Source of the DNA: Cypionkella sp.
GTDB taxonomy: Bacteria; Pseudomonadota; Alphaproteobacteria; Rhodobacterales; Rhodobacteraceae
Reading direction: 5' to 3'
NCBI GenBank assembly: GCA_023255415.1
Contig: JALRIN010000032.1
Location: forward strand, 1 to 30,013
DNA length: 30,013 bases
Part shown: piece after piece, positions 6,524 through 14,634 of the stretch
How the letters are laid out: the number at the start of each line of letters is the position of its first letter
How positions within the stretch are numbered: the stretch's first letter is position 1
Position numbers and translations under genes: made by a program
Notes under the pieces: generated by a model
What the model was told of the DNA's origin: nothing
The model's database searches: none
What the model saw: only the letters and a program-made list of their open reading frames with translations

Positions 6524-7552
6524 GCGGATGCCAAGCCTGCGGCTGCGGCCGTTGCGGCCCCTGTGGCTGCGGCACCCGCAGCGGTGGCGGCCGTTGTGGC
6601 CCCTGTGGCGGCAAAAGCTGGCGGCGCGCGGGTATTTGCCTCGCCTTTGGCGCGGCGGATTGCGGCGGAAAAAGGTCTGGATCTGACAGCGATCAAAGGC
6701 TCTGGCCCACATGGGCGCATCGTGCGCGCCGATGTCGAGGGCGCAAAAGCTGCGGCCCCCGTGGCTGCGGTGGCAGCGGCAGCCCCCGTGCAGGCGCCTG
6801 TGGCGGCGGTTGCAGCGGCAAGCGGCCCTTCGACCGAGACCGTGCTTAAAACCTATGCCGACCGTCCTTTCGAGGAAATCGCCCTGAACGGCATGCGCAA
6901 AACCATTGCCGCACGTCTGACCGAGGCAAAGCAAACCGTGCCGCATTTCTATCTGCGCCGCGATATCGAGCTGGACGCGCTGATGGCCTTTCGTGGTCAG
7001 CTGAACGCCAAGCTGGAAGCACGCGGCGTCAAGCTGTCGGTGAATGATTTCATCATCAAGGCCTGCGCTTTGGCGCTGCAACAGGTGCCTGCGGCCAATG
7101 CGGTCTGGGCTGGTGATCGGGTGTTGCAGTTCAAGAAATCAGATGTGGCAGTGGCAGTGGCGATTGAAGGCGGGTTGTTCACGCCGGTTTTGAAAGATGC
7201 CGAAGCCAAGTCGCTTTCGGCGCTGTCGGCCGAGATGAAAGACCTTGCCAAGCGCGCGCGTGACCGCAAACTTGCGCCGCATGAATATCAGGGCGGCAGC
7301 TTTGCGATTTCAAATCTGGGCATGTTCGGCGTTGATAACTTTGACGCGATCATCAACCCACCACATGCTGCGATTTTGGCTGTGGGCGCGGGTGTGGCCA
7401 AGCCAATCGTCAAGGACGGTGCGGTTGTGGTTGGCACGGTGATGTCGGTGACTTTGTCGGTGGATCACCGCGTGATCGACGGCGCTTTGGGCGCGCAGCT
7501 TTTGACCGCGATCAAGGACAATCTGGAAAACCCCTTGGCGATGTTGGCCTAA
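6275..7552 (+). CDS. pdhC: Dihydrolipoamide acetyltransferase (E2 of pyruvate dehydrogenase)
   Basis: E2 core of the pyruvate dehydrogenase complex (EC 2.3.1.12), moving the acetyl group from lipoamide to CoA. The 425 residues comprise one lipoyl domain (1-80, Lys43 in ETDKATM), an Ala/Pro linker, the peripheral subunit-binding domain (about 118-154, ASPLARRIAAEKGLDL and GPHGRI), a second Ala/Pro linker, and the catalytic domain (about 200-425) with the active-site DHRVIDG (His398, Asp402). GAGGAGG five bases before ATG 6275 decides the start; an earlier in-frame ATG at 6227 lies inside pdhB. Expression ends at the strong terminator 16 bases downstream. No lpd gene follows, so E3 must be encoded elsewhere. 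Confidence 0.97.
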   Translation: MAVEILMPALSPTMEEGTLAKWLVKEGDAVKSGQIIAEIETDKATMEFEAVDEGTIGKLLVAEGTAGVKVNTPIAMLLEDGDAADAKPAAAAVAAPVAAAPAAVAAVVAPVAAKAGGARVFASPLARRIAAEKGLDLTAIKGSGPHGRIVRADVEGAKAAAPVAAVAAAAPVQAPVAAVAAASGPSTETVLKTYADRPFEEIALNGMRKTIAARLTEAKQTVPHFYLRRDIELDALMAFRGQLNAKLEARGVKLSVNDFIIKACALALQQVPAANAVWAGDRVLQFKKSDVAVAVAIEGGLFTPVLKDAEAKSLSALSAEMKDLAKRARDRKLAPHEYQGGSFAISNLGMFGVDNFDAIINPPHAAILAVGAGVAKPIVKDGAVVVGTVMSVTLSVDHRVIDGALGAQLLTAIKDNLENPLAMLA

Positions 7553-7567
7553 AGCCTGCCGAGCCCC

Positions 7568-7603
7568 AAAAAGCCCCCGCAGAGCGATCTGCGGGGGCTT
7601 TTT
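7568..7603. terminator. Perfect bidirectional terminator between pdhC and cysE
   Basis: A perfect 16-bp inverted repeat (7568-7583 with 7588-7603) encloses the tetraloop GCGA. It is GC-rich inside, with five A and five T at its outer ends, so it gives a T run in both directions. It lies 16 bases after the pdhC stop and two bases after the cysE stop and serves both convergent operons. Confidence 0.95.
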
Positions 7604-7605
7604 CG

Positions 7606-8415
7606 TTAGATCTTACCGCAAAGCAATTGGTCCATGGTCACCGAGGGCTGCGCGCAGCCTGCTTCGCCCACCACTTTTGCCGGAACGCCTGCGACCGTGG
7701 TGTTATGCGGCACGTCTTGCAGCACCACCGAACCTGCGGCAATGCGCGAGCAATGGCCAACATGGATATTGCCCAAAACCTTGGCCCCCGCCCCGATCAG
7801 CACCCCGTTGCCAATCTTTGGATGACGGTCGCCGTCTTCCTTGCCGGTGCCGCCAAGCGTGACCGAATGCAGCATCGAGACATTGTCTCCCACCACAGCC
7901 GTTTCACCGATCACGATGGAATGGGCATGGTCGATCATGATGCCACGGCCGATTTTCGCGGCGGGATGGATATCGACGCCAAAGGTCTCGGACACCCGCA
8001 TCTGTACGAAATACGACATATCGCGCCGCCCGTTTTGCCACAGCCAATGGCCAATGCGGTAGGCTTGGATCGCCTGATAGCCCTTGAAGAACAAAATCGG
8101 CTGGATAAAGCGCAGGCAGGCCGGGTCGCGGTCAAACACGGCCGTGACATCGGCGCGCGCGGCTTGGCCAAGGCTGGGGTCGCTGGCATAGGCCTCATCG
8201 GCGATTTCGCGCAGGATCTGCTCGCTCATCTCGCCGCTGGCGAGTTTCAGCGAAAACCGGTAAGCCAGCGCGCGTTCCAACGAGGGGTGATGCAGCAGGC
8301 TGGAATGCACAAGCCCGCCCAAAAGCGGCTCGTTTTCCACCATGGCAAAGGCCTCTTGGCGCACGCGCTGCCAGACCGGATCCAATGCGGCAAGTTTTGT
8401 GTTGGTTTCAGCCAT
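7606..8415 (-). CDS. cysE: Serine O-acetyltransferase
   Basis: Serine acetyltransferase (EC 2.3.1.30), making O-acetylserine from serine and acetyl-CoA, the first step of cysteine synthesis. The 269 residues comprise the alpha-helical N-terminal domain (about 1-140) and a left-handed beta-helix of hexapeptide repeats (about 145-240) with the catalytic motif MIDHAHSIVIGETA (Asp162, His163) and the GGTGKEDGDRHPKIG loop. The protein ends in Ile, the residue that in other bacteria inserts into O-acetylserine sulfhydrylase (CysK) to form cysteine synthase complex. AGGAGG precedes the ATG. It lies downstream of the gene transfer agent cluster in the same direction but has its own promoter region with an inverted repeat. 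Confidence 0.97.
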   Translation of the reverse strand: MAETNTKLAALDPVWQRVRQEAFAMVENEPLLGGLVHSSLLHHPSLERALAYRFSLKLASGEMSEQILREIADEAYASDPSLGQAARADVTAVFDRDPACLRFIQPILFFKGYQAIQAYRIGHWLWQNGRRDMSYFVQMRVSETFGVDIHPAAKIGRGIMIDHAHSIVIGETAVVGDNVSMLHSVTLGGTGKEDGDRHPKIGNGVLIGAGAKVLGNIHVGHCSRIAAGSVVLQDVPHNTTVAGVPAKVVGEAGCAQPSVTMDQLLCGKI

Positions 8416-8429
8416 GATCAGCCTCCTGT

Positions 8430-8446
8430 TATGCTATACTAGCATA
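8430..8446. promoter_or_regulatory. Perfect inverted repeat in the cysE promoter
   Basis: TATGCTATACTAGCATA has perfect 7-bp arms around three bases and ends 14 bases before the cysE start codon. A TTGTCC -35-like element on the minus strand lies about 18 bases upstream of a TAGTAT -10-like hexamer inside the repeat, so a bound dimer would cover the -10 region. The regulator is unknown. Confidence 0.5.
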
Positions 8447-8472
8447 TGGGGCGCGGGTCGGACAATGCCAAG

Positions 8473-8757
8473 TCAGAGGCCGGATTTTCGCGCGGCAAGC
8501 AGGTGGGCGACAAGGCCAAGCGCGGTTAAAAAGCTGGCGTCCGTTGCGGCGGGCTGCGGCGCGCGGGCCAAAAGCGCGCGCGCCATCAGGCTGCCATTGC
8601 CCCAAGCTGGATGCGCGCGCCCCAGGCGTTTGGCGTAGCGGTGGGCGGCATCGGCTTGGGTGATCAGCAGCCGCGCGAAAGCATCGCGCTGCGGTTCTGG
8701 GCAGGCCGCGACGCAAGCCGCAGCTGCCCAGATATCGCCGATTAGACAGCGCCGCAT
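8473..8757 (-). CDS. Small conserved-looking protein at the 3' end of the gene transfer agent cluster
   Basis: A 94-residue protein rich in Ala and Arg, mostly helical by composition, with three cysteines near the N-terminus (RRCLIGDIWAAAACVAACPE). There is no signal peptide and no motif I can assign. The ATG at 8757 follows the g15 stop after two bases, so it is very probably translated from the GTA transcript. It ends about 58 bases before cysE. I believe small proteins of this kind occur at the same place in other Rhodobacterales, but I could not check it. It could be a GTA accessory factor or an unrelated rider; its function is unknown. Confidence 0.65.
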   Translation of the reverse strand: MRRCLIGDIWAAAACVAACPEPQRDAFARLLITQADAAHRYAKRLGRAHPAWGNGSLMARALLARAPQPAATDASFLTALGLVAHLLAARKSGL

Positions 8758-8759
8758 GG

Positions 8760-11700
8760 CTAAGGCATCACGTTCAGGCTGCGCGCAGGCCCCGCGCCAT
8801 AAAGGTTTGACAGCTGCGCCACGCTAATGCTGACCGCGCCCGCCACGCCGTCGCTGGCCTGCATCTGCGCGGTATAGCGAAAAGCGGGGGTGGAAAGCGT
8901 CACCTCACGTTTCACCACACCGGCTTGGATCACCCGCAGCAGATAGGCTTCGCTATCTTCGCCCAGGGGCACCTCGACCGATTGCCAGCTGTCGCCCTCT
9001 ATCCGGCTGCGGCGTATCCAGCGCAGATCCAGCGCATCGGCGGTTTTGGTCGCGCGCAGATGCACCACCGCATAGGGTCGCAGGCCAATGCCGTCAAAGG
9101 CTTGGGTCAGCCCCACCGCCGAGAGGTCATCATAGCCGCGATCTGCCGCAACAAAGCGGTAGCTGCGCTCCAGCCCGCGCGCCGACAATGGCAGATCAAT
9201 TTGCTGCAAGGCCGCATCCAGCAAAACAAAGGTGCTGCCCGCAGGCCAGACCACTGGCATCAGCGCATCGCTGCCCAATTGGCCGCGCAGCCGCAGGCTG
9301 ATGTCATAGGTCTTGGGGCCAACCAAAGTGGCGCTGGCAAATTGCAACAACTCCCAATTCTGCGCCGAGCCATCGCCAATGGCGGCAAGATTGGCGCCGC
9401 CCAGCACCGCCTCGGGCGTGGTTGACGAAAGCGTGCCGGTCTCGATGCGCAGGCGCAGCGCAGGGCCGCGATCCCAAAGCCCAAAGCCTGCGCGCGCAAG
9501 CGGGGTTTGCGTCAGCCCAATCGTGGCGGCGCGGTCCAGACTGATGTTATAGCGGAAATCATCCTGCGTGGCAGAGTGCCACAGCGCCACCGGCCCCGGC
9601 CAAGGCTGGGCCGTGGCACAGGCATGCGGCGCTTGCGCCACCTCGCCGCCGGTGATCAGTGGCAGATCCAGCATCAAGGGATAGACCGGCAGCGCTGGCG
9701 TCACGCTGGCCCAGCTGCGGCGTGGCACCTCCAGATCCGAGGCTTGATAGACGTTCGGATCCACCCTGACTGCATCCAGAAGCTGCATGTCGGAAAGCTC
9801 GGCGCGGTCGATGCGGTAGGCATGACCCTCGACTTCGACCGTATCGCCGACCCGCACCGCCATCTGCGATCTGGGCAGCGCAAAGCGGGCGGTATCGCGC
9901 GAAACCTGCGCCTCGGCCAGCCAGCGTTCTGCAATGGTTGCCGCCTCGGATGCGGTCAGCACCAAGGGCAGTTCGGATTGCGACACTACCTCTGTGCTGT
10001 GATCGGCTGCGGTGGCGGCGGCAATGCTGATCGGGAAATCACCTTCGGCCTCGATATAAGAAATGCGCAAATGCACCGGTAATTCGGCCTCTGCGGCGCG
10101 GGTCAGTTCCAGCGTTCCGTCAAGTTCAGCCGTGCGCACAAAGCGGTGCGGATCCAGCCACTGGCCCACCTTGGCGCGGCGTGCCTGCATCACCAAGCGG
10201 CCGTCGCGTTCAATCACATCGCTGGGATAGGCCAAAAGCAAAGGCTGCAAGGCCGCCCGCGCGGTGGTCACCTCGGACAGGGTATAGCCGCGCACAAGCC
10301 CGCGCGCGCGCGATAGATCAGCCTCGACAAGCCCCGAGGCCGCACAAATCTCGGCCATCAGCGCCGAAAGGTCGATATTGCTGGCCCGCCCGTTCAGCCA
10401 ATGACCCTTGTCGTAATTGCCGCCATCTGACCAGACAGAAGTTGCAGCAGGAAAGGCCGGAAAGGGCCGCGCATCCCAGGCCCAGGCCAAGGATTTCGTA
10501 AATTCAAGCATCGGCCCATTATACAAAAACGCCTGCGGATTTTGCGCAGCATCGGTCCAAAAGCGGTGCATCACCTGATAATAGGCCAGCTGCATCAGAT
10601 CATCGCGCAGCCCGTTCGATCCCCGCGGCAAGGCGGATTCCGAGGATTTCGGATCTAAAAACCGGTTCGGCTGATTGGTGCCCTTATCAATCGCCGCACA
10701 GCCGTATTCGGTAAAGCGGATCGGCTTTGATCCCGCGATCCAAGCCGTGGGGCTGTCTTGGCGCAGCCCTGCATGGCGTTCGTGATGCGAATTGCCCCAC
10801 CAGCCGCGAATATCCTTGACCCGAAACACCCAAGGCTCGCCATAATATGGGTCTTGGATTGGGGTGCGGCTTTGGGCAGCGGCGGCGGCCTCATCGGCGT
10901 AATACCAATCAAACCCCTCGCCGCCCGCGATGTTTGCGTAAAGGTAATCGCGGTTATAAATATCGCCCCAAGCGGCATCGGCGTGATCACTGCCATCGCG
11001 CCAATCTGACAGCGGCATGTAATTGTCGATGCCGATAAAGTCGATCGCCGGATCGGCCCAAAGCGGGTCCATGTTGAAATAGACGTGGTCCTCGGTGTGA
11101 TAGCCGAAATATTCCGACCAATCGGCGGCATAGCTGATCTTGGTTTGGGGGCCCAAAATCGCCTTCACCTCGCCAGCCAATTGCCGCAGTGCCTGAACTG
11201 CGGGAAAGCTGTCATTCGCGCCACGAATCGAGGTGATGCCACGCAGCTCGGAGCCGACACAAAAAGCATCGACCCCGCCTGCGGCGCGGCAAAGATATGC
11301 GTAATGCAGGATAAAGCGGCGATAGCTCCATTCAGCGGGGCCGCTATAAAGCACGCTTTGGCCGGCTTGCGTGAAATGCGACGGCTGGGCGGTGCCAAAA
11401 AACTGCGCCACCTCTGCGGCGGCGGCGGCGCTACGGTCTGGGCTTGCAGGCCGGCCCGGGGCTGCACTGAGCGTGATGCGGCCGCGCCAGGGCAAGGCTG
11501 GCTGGCCCAAGCCCCCCGTCCAAGGGTCAGGCAAAGCATTGCCCGCCATCTGGTCCATCAGCAAAAACGGGTAGAACGTCACCTCGCGCCCTGCCGATTT
11601 CAGCGCCACAATCGCCTCGATCACCGAGGCATCGGCGGGGGTGCCGCCATAGACCGGGCTGCCCTGCACCAAAGGCACGGCAGCAGCCGTGGCGCGCGGC

Positions 11701-12674
11701 GTGCTGGAGACCACCCAAGGCATCGGCACCCCGTCTTGGGCGTTTTGTTCAACCTTGGGTTGCGGCTGGCAAAAGCCACAGCGCAGATCGCTGCCAAACC
11801 ACGCCACCACCAAAGACGCGCCCTTGGCCATGGGCAGCTCTTCGCGCAAAGCCTCTAGCGCATTCGAGAAATCACTGCGGCTGCTGACCGTGTGCACATT
11901 GGCCGAGGTATTGGCGCCCAGTCCGGCATTAAAATGCACAGGTGTGGTGGCCAAAGCATATTCACCCGAGCCCGGGATCATGCAGACACCCGGAATGATC
12001 TGATCAAAGCCCTGATGCGCCTGTGCCGCCTGCCCCTGCGCGGGGCGCATCACCTCGAAAGAAAACTGCGGAATGCGGTTGCCAAAGCGCGACAGATCAA
12101 GGTCTTCGATCACCAGATAGGCAATGCCGCGATAGCTGGGCGCATTGCCTGCCCCCTCGACAGCGGTGATTTTTGGGTCAGGCAACTGCGTCTCGTCGCC
12201 ATGATAAAGCCGCAGCGACAGCTGGTCGGCGGCAATCTCGACCCCATCCGCCCAAATCCGGCCCAGCCGGGTGATGCGGCCTTCGCAAAGCGCCACCGCA
12301 AGGCTGACGGTATAGCTGTATTGCGTCGTGGTCTGCACCGTGCGTGGCCGCCCTTTGCCGCCGCCGCCGCTGCTGACCGAGGTGGTGTTGACATGTTCCA
12401 AAAACCGGCTGGCCCAGATCACTTGGCCCGCCAGCTGCACCCTGCCCCAGACATGCGCAATCGCCGTGCCTTCGCTGGCCCCCATCACCCGAAACCGCTC
12501 GATCCGGCCAACCTCGACCGCTTCGGACCCGCCGCCCAAGACGCGTTGGTCAATCGCACGGCCAATTGTAGCCCCCACCGCGCGGCCAATCACCGCGCCC
12601 GAAAGTCCCAGAATGGTGCCGCCAAAACCAGAGCCGATCGCCGCACCGGCAGCAGATAAAACAAGGGTTGCCAT
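8760..12674 (-). CDS. g15: Gene transfer agent megatron / host-specificity protein (RcGTA g15)
   Basis: Large tail-tip protein of the particle, 1304 residues, homologous in layout to RcGTA gp15 (megatron), which forms the central baseplate with a penetration and cell-recognition role. The N-terminus has a glycine/alanine-rich hydrophobic stretch (about 1-45: AAGAAIGSGFGG, GAVIGRAVGATIG). Residues about 430-730 look like the GTA TIM-barrel domain (DAFCVGSELRG near 473, FTEYGCAAIDKGTNQPN near 658). A tail-protein domain with SEVTTARAALQPLL follows near 800, and the C-terminal third is beta-rich. It starts at ATG 12674 with AAGGA upstream, three bases after g14. It is the last recognised structural gene of the cluster. 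Confidence 0.95.
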   Translation of the reverse strand: MATLVLSAAGAAIGSGFGGTILGLSGAVIGRAVGATIGRAIDQRVLGGGSEAVEVGRIERFRVMGASEGTAIAHVWGRVQLAGQVIWASRFLEHVNTTSVSSGGGGKGRPRTVQTTTQYSYTVSLAVALCEGRITRLGRIWADGVEIAADQLSLRLYHGDETQLPDPKITAVEGAGNAPSYRGIAYLVIEDLDLSRFGNRIPQFSFEVMRPAQGQAAQAHQGFDQIIPGVCMIPGSGEYALATTPVHFNAGLGANTSANVHTVSSRSDFSNALEALREELPMAKGASLVVAWFGSDLRCGFCQPQPKVEQNAQDGVPMPWVVSSTPRATAAAVPLVQGSPVYGGTPADASVIEAIVALKSAGREVTFYPFLLMDQMAGNALPDPWTGGLGQPALPWRGRITLSAAPGRPASPDRSAAAAAEVAQFFGTAQPSHFTQAGQSVLYSGPAEWSYRRFILHYAYLCRAAGGVDAFCVGSELRGITSIRGANDSFPAVQALRQLAGEVKAILGPQTKISYAADWSEYFGYHTEDHVYFNMDPLWADPAIDFIGIDNYMPLSDWRDGSDHADAAWGDIYNRDYLYANIAGGEGFDWYYADEAAAAAQSRTPIQDPYYGEPWVFRVKDIRGWWGNSHHERHAGLRQDSPTAWIAGSKPIRFTEYGCAAIDKGTNQPNRFLDPKSSESALPRGSNGLRDDLMQLAYYQVMHRFWTDAAQNPQAFLYNGPMLEFTKSLAWAWDARPFPAFPAATSVWSDGGNYDKGHWLNGRASNIDLSALMAEICAASGLVEADLSRARGLVRGYTLSEVTTARAALQPLLLAYPSDVIERDGRLVMQARRAKVGQWLDPHRFVRTAELDGTLELTRAAEAELPVHLRISYIEAEGDFPISIAAATAADHSTEVVSQSELPLVLTASEAATIAERWLAEAQVSRDTARFALPRSQMAVRVGDTVEVEGHAYRIDRAELSDMQLLDAVRVDPNVYQASDLEVPRRSWASVTPALPVYPLMLDLPLITGGEVAQAPHACATAQPWPGPVALWHSATQDDFRYNISLDRAATIGLTQTPLARAGFGLWDRGPALRLRIETGTLSSTTPEAVLGGANLAAIGDGSAQNWELLQFASATLVGPKTYDISLRLRGQLGSDALMPVVWPAGSTFVLLDAALQQIDLPLSARGLERSYRFVAADRGYDDLSAVGLTQAFDGIGLRPYAVVHLRATKTADALDLRWIRRSRIEGDSWQSVEVPLGEDSEAYLLRVIQAGVVKREVTLSTPAFRYTAQMQASDGVAGAVSISVAQLSNLYGAGPARSLNVMP

Positions 12675-12677
12675 GGG

Positions 12678-13118
12678 TTAATGTCCTTCAGGGAATTGAA
12701 ACCGTGCTACAATTTTGCGCCGCCACGGGGCCGAAAGCGCGGTTTCCACCACGCCGTGGCCGCTATAGGCATGAATAAAGCGCGGGAAAGCACCAAGCTC
12801 GCTGATCAGCCCCAGATGTTTGGCCATCGCCCCCGCCCGCATCCGAAACAGCACCACATCGCCCAAAGCCTCGGCCTCGGGCGGTTTGGGGCAAAGCCAC
12901 AGCCGCGCGGCATCGGCGAAGGCCTCGGTGCCTGCGGTTTCCGACCAATCGGGCGCATAGGCGGGGATGGTGGTCGGCTCTGGCCCGATCAGCTCGCGCC
13001 AAACCCCGCGCAGCAGGCCCAGACAATCGGCACCTGCGCCTTTGACACTTGCTTGATGCTGATAGGGCGTGCCTATCCAGCCGCGCGCCGCCGCCACAAT
13101 CACCTCTGGCTGCGGCAT
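12678..13118 (-). CDS. g14: Gene transfer agent NlpC/P60 peptidase (RcGTA g14)
   Basis: A 146-residue NlpC/P60-fold cysteine peptidase of the phage tail type, expected to cut peptidoglycan cross-links or stem peptides of the recipient as DNA enters. The catalytic Cys32 is in GADCLGLLRGVW and the catalytic His101 in KHLGLI; FIHAYSGHGVVE supplies the C-terminal beta strand. Its ATG shares one base with the g13 stop (TGATG), so it is translationally coupled to the hub gene, and g15 follows after three bases. Confidence 0.95.
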   Translation of the reverse strand: MPQPEVIVAAARGWIGTPYQHQASVKGAGADCLGLLRGVWRELIGPEPTTIPAYAPDWSETAGTEAFADAARLWLCPKPPEAEALGDVVLFRMRAGAMAKHLGLISELGAFPRFIHAYSGHGVVETALSAPWRRKIVARFQFPEGH

Positions 13119-13996
13119 CAGGTCAGGCTCCCGCCGTCATTGCGGCCCGCGCTGATCGGATAAGACGACAGCCAATCTTCGCCCGGAATATGCGGAAAGC
13201 CGCGAAAATTCAGAAAGTTACCGAACTTGGCCTTGCAGGTTGCGGCCGTGCGATCACAGCCCGCCTCCAGCCGCAGCAGATCGCCTGCCTGCAAGGGCGC
13301 GCTCAGGCGGTGCGACAGATCCAGAACGCGGCCCGCGTTTTGCAGCCGGTCCAGTTTGATCACAGCACTTAGGCCCGCAGCTGCGCCGCTTTGCACCCGC
13401 AGCCGACCACGCTCGAACCAGCGATCAGCATAGGCGTTCAGGTTTGACACCAGCATCCGCCCCTGCGCGTCAAAACCGTCCAGCACCACCTCGGCCATAA
13501 AGGCGGGCGCGTCCAGACCAAGCCCGCAGCGCGCATCGCCCAAAACCGCCGAACAACTGCGCTGAAAGATCCGCCCCATCGGCTGGTTCAAGCTTTCAGT
13601 CAGGCCGCGCAATTCGGCCTTAAAGCCACCCGCTGCCCGGCTGATCTCGCCAAAACTGCCGCGAAACTGCATCACCCGCTGCGAAGGATCGGCCCAATTC
13701 ACCAGCCAGATCAGCACCTCTGCCGCATCAAAGCGCCCCGCGATCAGATCGGCCTCCTCTAGGGCCGCATCCGCCAGCGCGCCAATCGCCTCGCTGTTGT
13801 CCACCGACAGGCCGGTGCTGTTTTGCAAAGCCCGCGCCGACATCCCCGTGCTGGCCTTGAACAGCATATCCTCAAAGCGCAGATCCAAGTCATGGTCGGT
13901 GAAACCAAAGCGCACCCCATCACGCCGCGTCACCTGCCACGCGCGACAGAGCGTCGTCACCCCAAGCCCGGCATGATCCAACAAAGCCTGCATCAT
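13118..13996 (-). CDS. g13: Gene transfer agent hub protein with four-cysteine Fe-S motif (RcGTA g13, DUF2163)
   Basis: Tail hub protein of the DUF2163/TIGR02218 family, 292 residues, related to lambda gpL-like tail-tip proteins. Two cysteine pairs, Cys148/Cys157 (SCSAVLGDARCG) and Cys247/Cys254 (GCDRTAATCKAKFGN), followed by NFRGFPHIPGED, match the family pattern that binds an iron-sulfur cluster. The ATG overlaps the g12 stop by four bases (ATGA) and its own stop shares one base with the g14 start, so the g12-g13-g14 trio is coupled. The Fe-S cluster is inferred from family knowledge. Confidence 0.95.
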   Translation of the reverse strand: MMQALLDHAGLGVTTLCRAWQVTRRDGVRFGFTDHDLDLRFEDMLFKASTGMSARALQNSTGLSVDNSEAIGALADAALEEADLIAGRFDAAEVLIWLVNWADPSQRVMQFRGSFGEISRAAGGFKAELRGLTESLNQPMGRIFQRSCSAVLGDARCGLGLDAPAFMAEVVLDGFDAQGRMLVSNLNAYADRWFERGRLRVQSGAAAGLSAVIKLDRLQNAGRVLDLSHRLSAPLQAGDLLRLEAGCDRTAATCKAKFGNFLNFRGFPHIPGEDWLSSYPISAGRNDGGSLT

Positions 13997-14625
13997 AGCC
14001 GCACCTCGACGATTGGCACATTGGGCAATTCGCCCGCGCGAAACGAGGCGATCGAGGTCTCGATCCGGTCGGTGTCAAAGCGCGCAGGCACGTCAAATTC
14101 ATATCCCGCCGTGACCAGCGCATTGATGTCTGGGGCCACAGCAAAGCTGACAAGGCCGGTGGTGGGGTCCAGCGTGAATTCTTGCCCCTCGACCTTAGGA
14201 TCGCCGGCAATGGCAATTTTCACCGTGCCGGCAACGGGTTTGCGGATTTGGCGCAGATAGGTCTGATCGCCCGAGCGGTAGGTCTTGCACAGCTGAAACG
14301 CGGTTTTGATACCATTGCCATAGCCCAATTCCTGATCCAGCGCCGTTGTTGGCTGCGCCAATGCGCCCGATTTATAATCGGACCAATCCTTCCAGCGAAA
14401 GGCGTGCAACTGGCCGCGACGAGCCTCGAAAAACGCCAAAAGCGCGTCCAGATCCTCCAGACTGCGCAGACCAAAGCCCGTATCATAGCGCCTGCGCGAA
14501 TGCTGCCAGGGCGTGTTGCGCTCTTCAAAGCCATTGGCCAGCGTGACAATCTCGGTCAGCCGCTCTGGCCCGCCTTGCGAGCCAAAACTGACGTTGGAAG
14601 GAAATCTGATCTCGTGAAATGCCAT
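13993..14625 (-). CDS. g12: Gene transfer agent distal tail protein (RcGTA g12, DUF2460)
   Basis: A 210-residue protein of the DUF2460/TIGR02217 family, forming the ring at the tail end that joins tube and baseplate hub. Family features visible are the N-terminal FHEIRFPSNVSFGSQGG, ERNTPWQHSRRRYD, FFEARRGQLHAFRWKDW and the C-terminal DVPARFDTDRIETSI. GAGGA lies seven bases before the ATG. It overlaps the start of g13 by four bases. Confidence 0.95.
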   Translation of the reverse strand: MAFHEIRFPSNVSFGSQGGPERLTEIVTLANGFEERNTPWQHSRRRYDTGFGLRSLEDLDALLAFFEARRGQLHAFRWKDWSDYKSGALAQPTTALDQELGYGNGIKTAFQLCKTYRSGDQTYLRQIRKPVAGTVKIAIAGDPKVEGQEFTLDPTTGLVSFAVAPDINALVTAGYEFDVPARFDTDRIETSIASFRAGELPNVPIVEVRL

Positions 14626-14634
14626 GTTTGGTCC

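Noticed and set aside
3928..6720. A 930-codon open frame on the minus strand opposite pdhA-pdhB-pdhC
   Set aside because: It is the antisense shadow of three well-supported genes in GC-rich DNA; its product is His/Arg-rich with no recognisable fold, and there is no ribosome site.
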